59,564 nt of DNA from Porogramme epimiltina (Eukaryota; Basidiomycota; Agaricomycetes; Polyporales; Polyporaceae). The notes beneath the pieces are model-generated. The model was not told the DNA's origin, ran no database searches, and saw only the letters and a list, made by a program, of their open reading frames with translations. Shown here in pieces: positions 1 to 11,180 of this stretch. The translations under genes and the position numbers were made by a program. How positions within the stretch are numbered: the stretch's first letter is position 1; each line of letters opens with the position of its first letter. The stretch covers positions 1-59,564 of the forward strand of contig FTLJ01000048.1 of assembly GCA_900155495.1 (NCBI GenBank), given 5' to 3'.

Positions 1-1526
1 GCGCGGGGGCGGGATGTGCATGGTTATACTTTTACCTTGAGCGCGCCCGGAACACGGGCGGGGGCGTCTTGGCCCCTGAGAGAGCTCGCGGAGCATTTGG
101 GGCATTCCTCTTGGAACCCTGGAAAGTGGTGTAGCATGGGAGCATATCGACGCTGTCAGATCTGCGCGGCACCCTCGGCTGTTGCACGTGGCGCGTTGTG
201 CGGGATCGCCATCCCCGATGCAGCTGGGGACGGACCCTGCGCCCCTCTTTGCTTCCCAGGTAGCATTGGATGTCTTGCTCTGCTAGGTGAACGCACGGGT
301 GCACTGTTCGTCAGAGTGTCTATGTGTGCATTCACATCTGTCAATGGGGCGGAAGCGGGAGAGCAGTGCAAAGACCACCTCGATCGCGCACCCAGTGATG
401 GTTCCTTCCCCACACGCCACCGACATCAGGTATGCAAATCAGTACGGAGAATCTGTGGTACACCCAGACGCACGCGTCCGCGATATATCAACCTCCGAGA
501 GGGTCCCCAAGCTGGTGCGCGTCCGCGCGCACGCTAGCGAGTGAAGGGTTGGCCTCCTTAGCTACGATACAATGCCCGCTCAATGCGTGCCGGGCTTCGT
601 GGGGCGCCCCCGATGCTCGGTGAGTAAAACGCGAGCGAAAGAAGGTGCCACAGGCGGCGCGTATACGGTGATTTGCTGGACCAAGCTTCCTCCAGAACGG
701 GTGGGAGCTGCGGAGGCTCTTCAGCCTGGAAATCTCCCCCGTCAGATGATCCGCCATGGTCAAATCGAGTTAGGAGTGGCGGGTTCGCAGCCGGGCCGCC
801 CGACCCCCTGCGAATGCGGGCAGTCTGGATGGATACGAGGTGCGCACGAGACTATTAAGCAAACTCCGCGATCTGAGGATCAAAAATGCGATCAGCCAGC
901 GCCCTCCTCTCCCCCCGAAAACAGGTAGTAACAATCTGGTAGTGACGCGCCTTGGAGGTTGAGGTGCCTAAGAGTTTCCCGAGAACGCGATGACCCTAGA
1001 CATCGAACATCGGCGACGTATTTAGTGAGTAAATGGACCTGAATGGTCATGGATCGATGTGTGGTTGAGAGGAAGGAAGCAAATGACGACGGAAGAAACA
1101 TGATACGGTCCAACCGAATATCCGCCGTTCGCATAAACTGTGTCGCCTTCGCGCCACCGATGCTCGACCCTTGTCGGCGCTCAGCGCTCAGCCACAAGTA
1201 CGTGCCCCAAATTAAAAATACTATATGAATGGCGAGTGCGGAGATAAGCGTTTATTGTTAGGATGGAACGAGAGGGGTAGAATCCGTGCGCACCGGGAGG
1301 TTGTTCTCTTGGGTGGTGATAGCACTGGTACCACTGGGTACAGGATGAGCCCATCAGAGTCCTAGAAAAGCGCAGTAGAGAAATACATATTGCGGTAAAA
1401 TCTCAACATTTGTTGTGTTCGTGTTATACAAAGCACTAGAAAGTGATAGAGGAGGCTGATCCCCAAATCACGCTAGAACCCCTCTCTGCTGCGCGTGTTG
1501 GTTGCATGCTTGCTATAACTAAACAG
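1..1526. other. Intergenic, no gene recognised
   Basis: Only short open frames of arbitrary composition occur on both strands, with no family motif and no convincing chain of exons. The left edge could hold the end of a gene lying outside the window, but nothing here supports that. The last 150 bases are the 5' flank of the first tRNA-Tyr gene. Confidence 0.5.
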
Positions 1527-1628
1527 CCTTCGATAGCTCAGCTGGAAGAGCGTGAGACTGTAACTGGATATTCCTCCCGATAATCCTCGGGGCATCTCAA
1601 GGTCGCTGGTTCGATCCCGGCTCGAAGG
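1527..1628 (+). tRNA. tRNA-Tyr(GUA): tRNA-Tyr (anticodon GTA), intron-containing
   Basis: The acceptor stem CCTTCGA pairs with TCGAAGG at the 3' end. The D arm begins TAGCTCAGCTGG (A box) and the T arm reads GGTTCGATCC (B box). The anticodon stem TGAGA/TCTCA encloses the loop CTGTAA, giving anticodon GTA. An intron of about 30 nt interrupts the loop just after the anticodon, as is usual for eukaryotic tRNA-Tyr. A run of five T residues follows. Confidence 0.95.
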
Positions 1629-1632
1629 ATCC

Positions 1633-1637
1633 TTTTT
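1633..1637 (+). terminator. Pol III terminator of tRNA-Tyr
   Basis: A run of five T residues begins four bases after the last tRNA base, the standard RNA polymerase III stop signal. Confidence 0.8.
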
Positions 1638-1901
1638 GTCGAAGCAACGAACTCAACCACAGCAGAATATGTACAAGGATGGTCTTAGACGGTTTCAAAT
1701 AGCATCAGCACATTCACATCTCGTGAAACTAACAGTTGGTGGCATTGCCGATTCGGACAATCGTGCGACGATGCGGCCCAAGCGAACCTAGGATAGGACC
1801 CTTCTCGGCTAACATTCAATTATAGAGCACGAGGTAGGAACACAAACCCACTGTCCCGCTACAGTGCACCACCTTGTAGTATTTCTCTAATTCGTTGTTG
1901 G

Positions 1902-1906
1902 AAAAA
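1902..1906 (-). terminator. Pol III terminator of second tRNA-Tyr
   Basis: Five A residues on the plus strand give a T5 run 24 bases downstream of the minus-strand tRNA end. It is the first T run long enough to stop RNA polymerase III. Confidence 0.65.
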
Positions 1907-1930
1907 TGTGATAATGGCTCATCAACATGT

Positions 1931-2029
1931 CCTTCGAGCCGGGATCGAACCAGCGGCCTTGAGATGCCCCGATTTGCGGGAGGAATATCCAGTTACAGTC
2001 TCACGCTCTTCCAGCTGAGCTATCGAAGG
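1931..2029 (-). tRNA. tRNA-Tyr(GUA): tRNA-Tyr (anticodon GTA), second copy, intron-containing
   Basis: The mature sequence matches the plus-strand copy at 1527: same acceptor stem, A and B boxes and GTA anticodon. The intron shares its first 16 bases with the other copy (ctggatattcctcccg) but then differs and is about three bases shorter. The two genes converge, so their transcripts run towards each other. Confidence 0.95.
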
Positions 2030-2563
2030 CTGTTTATTAAGAGATAGCATACATTCAACATGCGCGCAGGGGGCAACCTCCGACGGCCGTTGCCGAGGAA
2101 GGGGAACGTTCGATGGAAGGGTCTAATATGGTGCATGATCGGGCTGTCCGAGTGTGCTTGAAGCTTGTATGGACAGCCCACTCGTCCTTCCCTCGCCGCC
2201 GCGCACAGCTGTGGCCTCTGTGCAGGCCAGACGCCGCGAGTGCTGTCTGAAACACTTGCGAGGTACGCGACGGATATTTGGGGGTTGACACGGTGATGGA
2301 GGACGAGGAATTCGAAGAGACGATGGTACGAGAGTGAATACAGCGCGTAGCTGCCGAGGACGAGATCGCCTGGTGACCCCACTCAGTTCACCGCCCGTCA
2401 TTGGCCGCGCCGGCCGTCCTGCGCTCCCCAAAAACCCCACCCGTGCCCGTCTCCGTCTCTCAAAACCCCCGCATTTCCTCTCAAGCCTCCGCAGCTCCCC
2501 CTGCACCCCACCACCAACCCCCGCGCCGATTCAACTCGCCCCGCCGCCGCCGTCTTCTTCACC
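2030..2563. promoter_or_regulatory. 5' flank of the 2.6-kb gene and of the second tRNA
   Basis: No gene is seen. The last 200 bases are very C-rich on the plus strand, with repeated ccccgc and ctccgc blocks typical of pyrimidine-rich fungal 5' leaders, and they end in a favourable start context (caccATG). The region nearest the tRNA is the 5' flank of the minus-strand tRNA-Tyr. Confidence 0.45.
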
Positions 2564-2986
2564 ATGTCCTCCGTCCTCCGCACCGTGTCTAAGCACACTC
2601 GCACCCTCTCCGGCGCCGCGCGCACCCCCGTCGCAGGCCCCTCCCGCGCCTTCCACTCCCCCTTCGCCGTCCTCTCCTCGGCCAACTCCCCGCTCACCGC
2701 GTCCCCCACGCCCTCGGCCACCGCCGGCATCTACGAGAAGAACATCGAGTACCCCGCCGAGCCCTTCACCTCGGGCTTCGGCACGCGCACCTACGTCGTC
2801 TCCACCCCCGACCCCGCCAACGCCCCGTACGAGGTCCCCATCGGCGCGTACCCCGTCTCGTCGCCCTTCCAAACGCAATCCCGCGCGGAGCCGCCCACGT
2901 CCCCGCGCTTTACGCCGTCCGGCAGCGGCTTCGCGCACCCCCTCGCGAGCCTCCCGCGCAACGACTCGGGCGCGTCGTCCGCCTGA
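2564..2986 (+). CDS. Small protein with mitochondrial-type leader, function unknown
   Basis: Single-exon frame of 140 residues starting in a good context (accATGtcc). The first 35 residues (MSSVLRTVSKHTRTLSG...SRAFHSPF) are rich in Arg, Ser, Thr and Leu and lack acidic residues, as in a mitochondrial presequence. The RAFHSPF stretch resembles a processing region. The rest is low-complexity, rich in Pro, Ser, Thr and Ala, without a recognised domain or membrane span. G+C is very high at third positions, which fits an expressed gene in this genome. I do not recognise the family. It is probably a small mitochondrial protein restricted to basidiomycetes, but other frames here are also open because of the G+C content. 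Confidence 0.6.
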   Translation: MSSVLRTVSKHTRTLSGAARTPVAGPSRAFHSPFAVLSSANSPLTASPTPSATAGIYEKNIEYPAEPFTSGFGTRTYVVSTPDPANAPYEVPIGAYPVSSPFQTQSRAEPPTSPRFTPSGSGFAHPLASLPRNDSGASSA

Positions 2987-4628
2987 AGCGGGTGTGGGGA
3001 TGGTGGTGGTGGTGGTAGTGGCTGCGGGCTTCCGCCGGGGCCCTGCCGGCGAGCACACCCGGGTCTCCCACTCGCACATGTGCAGGAGCGAGGCGCAGAT
3101 CCCGAAGCTCGGCGTCGACGGCACCTGGGAGGTTCACGAACGAGCTCGGCCTGTCGCGGCGCGCCTGCATAGCCGCGTTGCTCAGCCACCACTTGTTGAG
3201 GGGGGGGGGCGATTAGGCGGCGCTTAGAGCTGTTATTGCTGTTGGGGGGGACTGGGTTTATTTCGAGGAGCAAGGCGTTCCGTATGATTAATTACAAGCC
3301 GTTCTGTTGCCACGTATGTGCATCCTTGTCCGCGCTCTGTGTCCTGTAAATGCTTCGCTGTACGATGGAAATGTGTACGAGTACGTAGTCGCCTCCCGTC
3401 GCGTCCGTAGCGAAGGTTGTCCGTAATGCATAGACTGTACATGTCGCTCCGCTTCCTTATCTCCCCCGGCCCCACATGCGCACGCTCATGACGAATTCTT
3501 GGACGAGACCGGACGAGCCCGCGGCAAGAATCGTCCGCCCTGAATAGTGAGAACTTCGGAAGACTTGGCCAACGCGGCGAGCTCAGGGCAACCGCGAGAC
3601 GAGGCGGGACGAGACGCAGTCGGCAATAGAGCGCCCGTATGCATAACGTCATTCGGGGGGAGAGCCACAGGCGGCCCGCCCGCCCCGTCACCATCTGCAG
3701 TTATGGGGTTGCTTCCTCAGCCAGCTGCCGTGAGCTGCACCGGCAGGCGGTGATCACGCCGCCTGCGTCTGAAGGAGGGCGCGCAACCAAGAGCTTGCAT
3801 TGTAATAGCTACTGATGAACATGCGCGCGGTGCTCTCGGGAATAAGTGAAACCAAGTCACAGAGGAATGTGGCGAGAAATGAGAGAGTAAACGATGAGGC
3901 AGCGAGAGAGAGAGAGAGACGGACGGACGGGGCAGGCGGGGACAAGAAGCTGGGCCCGAGCGATCTACGCCAGCAGCTGGTAACGTGGGCAAAGGGGGTG
4001 GGGAGCGACATCGCCCCTCTGACATCGGCCGCGGCACGAAGCCGCCCCGCCCGAGGGCACTGACTGTCCTCGGGCGCGTCGAGCGGCGCCAGTGGTATAG
4101 CGACACGAAGGCGAGGAAGGTGTGAGAGAAAGATGTACGGACGGGAGGGGAACGAGCGGCGGTGTCCTTTGAGCCGGAACCAGAGCATGACGGGCGCGCG
4201 GGGGTGCGGTATATATGCGTACGATGAGGGGGAGACGGGACACGGGGGCCAGGCAAGAATAGTGTCTGTTAGAAGGATGGATGCGATATTACCGGGCCGT
4301 GCTAGCAATAGCGAATATACACATGGGAACGAGGAAAGGGTATGCGAGGGAGGAGGGTAGGCAAGAGATGATGATTGATGCGGACGTCGCGGGGGTCGTA
4401 AACGGGCCATGACAGGGTGCAAGAGAGCGACACAGCAGTTCGGTGTGCTGATTAGGGTCAGGGTACTTTATGGTCGTTCGTCGAGTCGTCAGAGCCGTTA
4501 TAGGTGGAAACGCTTGGAATTCTATAAAAACACGTCGAGCTCCGTTAAACAAGAATACCCGAGAATGCGAAGCAGCGAACATACAAGTTGATCCGCGCAG
4601 CCGGTGCGCGTCGTGGCAACGACACCGC
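2987..4628. other. Intergenic and probable 3' regions, no gene
   Basis: The stretch lies between the stop of the 2.6-kb gene and the stop of casein kinase I, which converge. Long open frames on the minus strand (for example 3754-4422) are C- and S-rich, have no domain, and sit where a long 3' UTR of the kinase would lie. The interval contains a GA dinucleotide repeat and G runs. I see no tRNA or other RNA gene. Confidence 0.45.
3904..3919 (+). repeat. (GA)8 microsatellite
   Basis: Eight uninterrupted GA units, followed by GGAC repeats (ggacggacgg). It lies in non-coding sequence downstream of casein kinase I. Confidence 0.9.
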
Positions 4629-7015
4629 TCATGCCCGACAGCAGAACGCAGCCCAGAACCCCTTCTTCCGCCCCAATCCGTGCTCGTCTTGCTCGCCCAC
4701 GCGCGCCATCTGGTCGTACATCGCCATCCCCCTCGTCTGCGTGCCGTTCATGCCGTCCTGCCGCGTGCCCGCGGTCGTCGTGCCCTCCCGGCTCGCCGTG
4801 CCCGCCTTACCCGGGCCCTGGCCGTACATGAACGAGCCAGAGTTGTTCGGGTGCTGCACGAGCGGCCCCGACCCGTTCGTGGGCGCGCCGTTCGCCGTCT
4901 GGGGCGACGCCTGCCCGTACGCGCCGCGGTATCCGCCCGTGCTCCCGGGCGCCGCGTACGGGTGCGGCGCGACGAGTCCGCTGTCGCGCTCCGCGCGCGA
5001 GCCGTGCTGCTGGCTCTGCCGCCGGCTCTGCGGCGCGAGGGGCTGCACGCTGACGTGCTCGCGGGAGCCGCCGCGCGACGCGTCGTGTGGCCGACGGCTG
5101 CTGCTCTTGACGTGCGCGGGCGTCGGCGCCAGCACGAGCGGCGACGATGGCGACGCCGCAGCGTCCTGGAGCGCGTTTCGCGACGAACGGTGCTGCCGCT
5201 CGCGATCCCGGTGGCGGTCCCTGTGCGGGGTGTGAGGGGTGCCGTTGTGGGCGTTGATGAGGGCAGAAGACTAGACTGGGGTGAGCGTTGGGAAATCATG
5301 CCTAACGATGATCACGTACGTGGCCGGCTTCCCAGCCTTTGCCGCCGTTGAGAAGCATCCAGTCAAAGACGCCATCCTCGGGCTCGCCCAATGTCTTCAA
5401 AACCTTCGTGAACAGCTCCCGAAGGAAGTCGTAGTCCGGCGTCTCCTCGAAGCCAAGCTTACGGACGTAGTTCATATAGATAGCAAATTCCTCTGGAAAG
5501 AGAGTTCATTTACTCCATACGGCATTTTGGTAGGCGAATAAACCCACCGGGGAAGCCTTCGCACAGTTCCTCGATTGGCGTGCTCTGTTTCTTCTCGCCG
5601 ATCTTCTCATACTTTTGCTTGTTGGTAGCGGCGCGGAGACCTTGCCAAGGAAGCCCACCGCGCAAGAAGTACATGAAGACGTGGCCTAATGACTCGAGGT
5701 CATCGCGACGAGATTGCTCGCGTCCGAGGTGCGTGTTGATTGACATGTACCTAGCGGTGCCGGACAAAGACTTCCGCTCGCGATAGGGGATGTGCACTTT
5801 AGTCTTAGGGTCGCGATAATGCTTAGCCATTCCGAAATCTGCGGTTACAATGTTAGCACCATGAGTGCAAGGAATACCACTAGCGTGAGAGCTAACAAAT
5901 CCGTGACGTCTGAAACGACAGGTTGCTGCGAGGCGATGCACAACCACGGGTGGGCAGCAGGACACTGTCCCTTGGTGTTAAGCGGGAAACCAAGACGTAC
6001 CGATTATGTGAATTTGGTTGGCGGTCTTCGTGCCGGGGACTCCAATCAAGAAGTTGTCTGGCTTGATGTCACGGTAGATGAGGGACTTCTCGTGAATGGA
6101 CTGAACACGCGTCACCTATGTCACAGAATGTGATTAGTATGCCATGTTTACCGCAACGCGCGCAGTTGGGAACAGCAGCTCAACGCCAATTACAGACGCA
6201 CTCCCCCCGACGCGACCGTCAATTGGAAGCCATCCCCTAGTCATTAGCGCTGTCGGTCGGCTACGGGTAGACGCCCAGAGCCGATTGTCAGGCGATAGAA
6301 TGGTATGAAACCCAACACGTCGACATGCATAGTGCACGTCTGCTCAACGAGGAACAGGGCCCGCTGTCTCCTGCCCCACTGTGGCACTCCCAGGGTAGGG
6401 TGATGAAGCGGAGGTAGAGACTCACCATCTGTTTCGCTGCCATGCAGACGGTTTTGATGCTGAACTTACGGCCGCACATGTCGAAGAGGTCCTCGAGATT
6501 GGGTCCGAGGAGGTCGATGACGAGGACGTTGTGGAGGCCCTCCTGGCCAAAGTAGTGCACCTGGGGAACACCAGCTAGAGGTCCCAAGGAAGCGGGTAAG
6601 TGGACCTGGCGCTACGTCGTAGGCACGTAGTTGTTACTCACGAGTGCCGTTCAACGTCCTATACGACCGATACTCATCACGCAGCTGAGGTGCTTCAGAC
6701 TTGCGAGGCTCCTATAGCCACGAGGGACGTCAGCATAGCGCTCAGACAAGACTTGGTTGTCGAAGAGGTGTCTGTCACGTACGAATTTGATAGCGACGGG
6801 CTGGTTGTTGAGCATGTTGGTGCCTATGGACCAGGCAGCCGGGGTCATGCAATGCGGACCATTGCGCAGGCGTATAACATACCTTCAAAGACTACACCAA
6901 ACGAACCCTCCCCAATCTTCTTTCCAACCCGGAAATGGTTCCCAACGACGCCATTGGAGGTACCAGAAGACGAATGATGACCTGAGGAGGATGCTATTAC
7001 ATGGGGAGTTGTCAT
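4629..7015 (-). CDS. Casein kinase I, membrane-anchored YCK type
   Basis: Exons (minus): 7015-6883, 6823-6783, 6711-6642, 6574-6426, 6115-6001, 5838-5548, 5492-5320, 5270-4629; 537 residues. The kinase domain shows the Gly loop [11 protein letters not shown] (35-45), the ATP-binding Lys in VAIKF (K57), the catalytic loop YRDIKPDN (D147) and DFG (D170-G172). The CK1 replacement of APE appears as [16 protein letters not shown]. After NGGKGWE comes a disordered tail of about 210 residues rich in Ser, Gln, Gly and Pro. It ends [13 protein letters not shown] Cys pair near the C-terminus is where yeast Yck1/Yck2 are palmitoylated, so plasma-membrane anchoring is likely. CK1 phosphorylates acidic or primed Ser/Thr and acts in nutrient sensing, endocytosis and morphogenesis. 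The last acceptor (tctag at 5272) was chosen because it alone keeps the tail in frame. Confidence 0.95.
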
Positions 7016-10000
7016 GGTGTGAGCGCGGAGCGAGGGGGAGGAGGGGAAGGGGGAATAATGGCGAAGAAAAGCGAGGACGATGAGGAGGAGGGACCAGCTG
7101 AAGGGCAGAGGATCAGGCAACAGCGCCCCGCAAGCGGAGTCTCAACTCGTCTCGGCCCTCGCCCGGCAAACGCCCTTCCTGGAACACTGCGGGCAGCGGA
7201 GGGCGCTCCGGCAGCGCTCGGCCCGTCCGTTGTCCCCTCCCCGACGTCCCCTTGGAAGTGCCCCCTGTGTCGTCCGCAGAAAATGCGCGGAGGGGCGGAG
7301 CTGCCAGCGGCGTCGCGCACTCTCCACCGATCCCGCCTGTCACCGTTCCAGACCCTCCTCCTTTTCCAGCCTCACAGCTGTAGGATGATATGTTTCTGCT
7401 CTTCGAGAGCTCCCCCCTGAAGGCGGTATCCATCGACGTCGGTCGATCTCGAACTCAGGAAGAGCGTAACTCAGTGCTCATCATTCATTCTCAGCCCCAA
7501 ACGACAAGACTGCCAGGAGAAGGTTTGATATCAGACGCCTCTGTTTCCACACAAGGCTCTCGCGCGTACGCCCCCGCTGGCGCAACCATTCGTCGCGTCG
7601 CCGTCGGGAGCAGGAATCGAGCAGACTGGACCAGCGAGGCTCGAGCCCCTCTTTATACATTCTGCCAAGGACGGCGCCACCAGTTGCTGCGCGCGCCGCA
7701 GAGGGGCGAAGTTTCCTCGGGCACATGCCGCACTACGCGCCGTGGCCAGGTAAGTAATCCTGTCACTCCTTGGCGTCTTAACATGATGCTGATGCACGTC
7801 GTGTGGTGCGCAAAGCCTCATGTATCCCCGAGCCTCAGATTTTTCAGGCGCCGACAAGATTCTTGGTCACCCGTCTGGCGACGACGCCACGAGTGACGCC
7901 TGTTTGACATCATAAAAAGCTAACCTACACCATTTCTGTAGACTAGAGTCTAACATTCTCGAAGGCGACTAGTATCGTGGTATCGAGATATTTGAATGCG
8001 GGTCGCAGCCAGTGGCTGTTTGAATGTGGAACATGCGTTCTTCACACTGACCCACAGTGTTCGGATTTCATCAACGACCCCGAGGGTCAAGAGTACCCGA
8101 GAGGTCCCGAGAAGACGGTCGTCCGCGGACAGGGATATTCATCACGACCCCTTCCTAAAGAAAATCTTCCCACTCTACCTTTGTCCGGCAGGTTCTATGT
8201 ATATGTGCTTGTCAGATAAGCATCTCGCTGTATTCTATAGATGAGATAGCGTAGAACCCCCAACTATTTAGCTACCTACCTATAGATGCGTTCCCGCAGT
8301 TTTCGCCCGCGGCTTGCAGGCCGGGGTTTACGTTGGCTTATACGTGATGAGTTTCTACGCAGTAGACGAGACCTGCACGCAGCACGGCTTGTCCCCGCCT
8401 AGCAGCTTCACGAAGCACGGTGAAGTTATACATCTATATCCATTGACCCTAAAGAGACACGGAGTTTACTTTCTTCAATTGGGGATCCATCGGTTTCTGA
8501 CATACCTTTCGTTAATCGATGGTCATCACATTGACGAATATAGTCACCCAGAGCTTGGTCTCTCGGCCTCGGTCACTGCGAAGCACCTGAGCACCGAGTG
8601 TCAGCTTCCACTCGCACTATCTCAGTATACGATGAGCACATCGATGAGTATAGCCCTGCGCTCACTACTAACCTAGCTTGCCTAACAACCGCCCTCACTA
8701 GCATGTCCGATTACTGCACCGCGGGTCTTCTATCCACCGTTTATTAAGGCGCATCACATGGTGGCTGCGGCGCTGAAAAGGTCGTACGCCAGTTGGGCCA
8801 GCGTTTTCGCCTCGTTTCGTGCCACCGCCGCTCGGCGTCCGTGCCGGGGATAGTCTGTGTGAGAACCCGTCTGATGTGCTCGCCCGTCGAGACATGTGGC
8901 ACCTCGCCCGAAAACGTATGTGTCGTGCGCCCGGGACCTTGAGAACGGACAGCAATGAACACCGCCTCGTGTGCTATTCGGGATGGGGACACGGTCTTCC
9001 ACTCCTGTTTTTGAGTGAAGACGATCGGATCGGCCTTGGAGAAGGGTGAATGTGATACTGTGAATATCGTTGATGTGGGTGGTCAGTGAAAGTGGGGTCG
9101 TGAGCTAGACTGGACAATCATGTTTTGCGTCCGGTGGTTGTCCGGTGGTGCCTGGCGGTGAAGCTGCTGATGACAAGAGGGGCGCTTGTGGGGATTTCAG
9201 AGAACGAATCGAATCAGTCCGGATGTGCATGGGTGGTTCGGATCTCGATCAGGACATCATTCCGTGTCAGCATCCACCTTGTGTCGGGGAGGGTTGGGAA
9301 CGGAAGATTTCCGAATAGCGCAAGGCTCGGATGAGCGGGCGAGAAAAAAGAGACAAGGCGGGAGTTTCATCGCTAGCAAGCGAGGTGCAAGCGAGGAGGA
9401 GGTAGTCAGCGCAGGCTGCAAAGGGGTATGTTTTCCACCCTGCAACCGCCCGCTGGAGTCGGGATGAGTGTTGTGGTTCTCAGGGGTTTCAGCGACATCG
9501 CGTGATCATGACGAAAGATAAGCCCCCGGATGGGAGCGCGAGCGTCCGTCCCGCCGCTCGGACGAGCTGGCGCGCCCCTCGGGGTGAGCAGCCCAGCCCC
9601 GACGCCCGCTGGTCGGCTGGGTGGGCACAACGTCAGCCCCAGCGAGAAATTCGTCTGAGGGCCGCCCGAGGGACGAAAGCGGGCGGCCGAGGAGGTGACT
9701 TGGCGTGACCGGTAACTTTACTAAGTAGCACAGATGAGCGGATCTGAGATACGTCTGCTCACCAATCCTTCTCCCCGCTATTTGTAACGAGTCTCCAGCT
9801 GAGAGCCCGCCCTGCCCGCCCTCGAATCCCTCCGCCCTTTTGACCCTGGTTAACACACGCACGTCCTCCGCACGCATAGAACACACTCTACACACTCATA
9901 CTCGCTAGCCTCGGCACCCGCACCTGCGTGAACGACCTGCAAGCACGGTTTCCACCGGACCACACGCCCGCCCCGGAGGAGTTCTCTAGTTCGCACCGGA

Positions 10001-10020
10001 CCAGTACAACATACCGCACA
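7016..10020. other. Three-kilobase region without a convincing gene
   Basis: The first 300 bases are the 5' flank of casein kinase I; its leader is strongly pyrimidine-rich on the minus strand. The last 300 bases are the 5' flank of the FrnE-like gene, with a CA- and C-rich leader. Between about 7400 and 9700 there are only short open frames with no domain, no plausible exon chain and no repeat I can see by eye. A non-coding RNA or a lineage-specific gene cannot be excluded. Confidence 0.45.
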
Positions 10021-11180
10021 ATGCAGCCCGGCGTGGTCTCCCTAGTGGTCATCTCTGACATCGTACGTGGCCATTTTCCCTCCCGCCCCCCGTCGCGCCC
10101 GCCCCCGCAAGACGCGGCGGCGGTGGCCCCACCGCCTCCCTCGTCCGCGCAAATCGGTACAGCCCCCTTACGCCCCCTCTCCCCCGTAGATCTGCCCGTG
10201 GTGCTACATTGGCCTGCGCGAGCTGCAGAAGGCGGTTCAGGATGTCCAGGTAGACTGCGGCGACCTCAAGATCAAGATCGAGCACCGTCCGTTCCTCCTC
10301 CACCCGTCCATGGAGGAGGACCACGTATCGGACAAGCTGACGTGGTACAAGGAGAAGTTCGGAGAAGAGAAGTTGCGCCAGATTCAAGAGATGGTGATGA
10401 CGCGTGCAAAGGACGTCGGCGTTGAAGTGTGAGTGTAATCTCTTGCGGGCCGTCTGGACCCTTCCCTTCGGGCAGGGGCTGGCCAGCCGAGGGTGATATC
10501 ATGCCTCATGCCTCCGCCACCTTCTTTGGCGGCGCGGCCCTCTCCCCCCCTGAACCCTTCACATCGCGTGGCACTTGTGCTAACGGCCCGGGTGTTACGA
10601 TTGCAGGAAATTCCAAGGATACATTTGCCAAACCATTCGTGCTCACCGCCTCAGCCGCAAAGCGTTCGATGTCGGCGGGCAGGAGATGCAGGAGAAGTTC
10701 TTGGACACGATCTTCCACGAGTACTTCACTGAAGGCAAGAACATCAGTGATTTCGACGTCCTCGCAGACATGTCGGAGCAGGTCGGCGTTATGCCGAAGG
10801 ATCAGGTGCGCAAATCTTCGGTATTCGGGATGGTGTGCGAGATTTCCCACACGTGGCGTCGCAGGCTCTCGAGTTCCTTCAATCGGAGGAGCTTCAAGAA
10901 GAAATCAAGAACATGGCGAATGAGGCGCGCCGGAAGGGCGTCACTGGCGTACCATTTACCATCATCAACGGCCGGTGGGCTGTCAGCGGAGGTCAGACAT
11001 CCGAGACCTATGCTCAGGTGCGCTGTTGGGATCGCTGCTCTCTCCCGTGTGCTGACGCCTTTCTCGCAGATCTTCCGCAAACTGGCTGGAAAGGGCCGTC
11101 TGCACCCTATCCCCGCCGCGCCCAGTTGCGGCTCCAGCTGCCCCATTCAAGCAGCCGCTGAGGCTCACGGCAAGTCGTAA
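10021..11180 (+). CDS. FrnE-like DSBA-family thioredoxin-fold oxidoreductase
   Basis: Exons: 10021-10062, 10190-10428, 10607-10805, 10865-11017, 11070-11180; 247 residues. The DSBA/FrnE family is shown by the active-site motif CPWC (16-19) right after the first beta strand (VVSLVVISDI), then YIGLRELQKA. The cis-Pro region of the thioredoxin fold is GVTGVPFTIINGRWAVSGGQ, typical of FrnE and 2-hydroxychromene-2-carboxylate isomerase relatives. The length fits the family (210-250). No signal peptide or membrane span is visible, so the protein is probably cytosolic. A redox role (dithiol-disulfide exchange or glutathione-linked) is inferred from CPWC; the substrate is unknown. The C-terminus is unusual: a short Cys-containing tail (PSCGSSCPIQAAAEAHGKS) adds a CGSSC motif that could form a second redox or metal site. 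Confidence 0.93.

Larger units (their letters stand above)
1521..2035. repeat. Inverted repeat formed by two tRNA-Tyr genes
   Basis: The left arm (1521-1628) and right arm (1931-2035) are near-perfect reverse complements. They include six bases of shared 5' flank (aaacag) outside the tRNA. A spacer of about 300 bases separates them. The arms differ mainly inside the tRNA intron (about 30 versus 27 nt). The arrangement points to an inverted duplication with sequence kept alike by selection or conversion, and the pair could fold into a large cruciform. Confidence 0.85.

Noticed and set aside
2334..3227. 297-codon plus frame overlapping the small mitochondrial-type gene
   Set aside because: Almost wholly Pro/Ser/Arg, the result of reading C-rich DNA in another frame; the chosen frame has a good start context and a leader-like N-terminus.
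3754..4422. 222-codon minus-strand frame downstream of casein kinase I
   Set aside because: Pro/Ser/Leu-rich with no domain and positioned where the kinase 3' UTR would lie.
4748..5299. Alternative Arg-rich tail for casein kinase I using the upstream acceptor
   Set aside because: Using the acceptor at 5277 shifts the frame into an Arg/Thr repeat and loses the conserved Cys-Cys end; the tctag acceptor five bases on keeps the proper tail.
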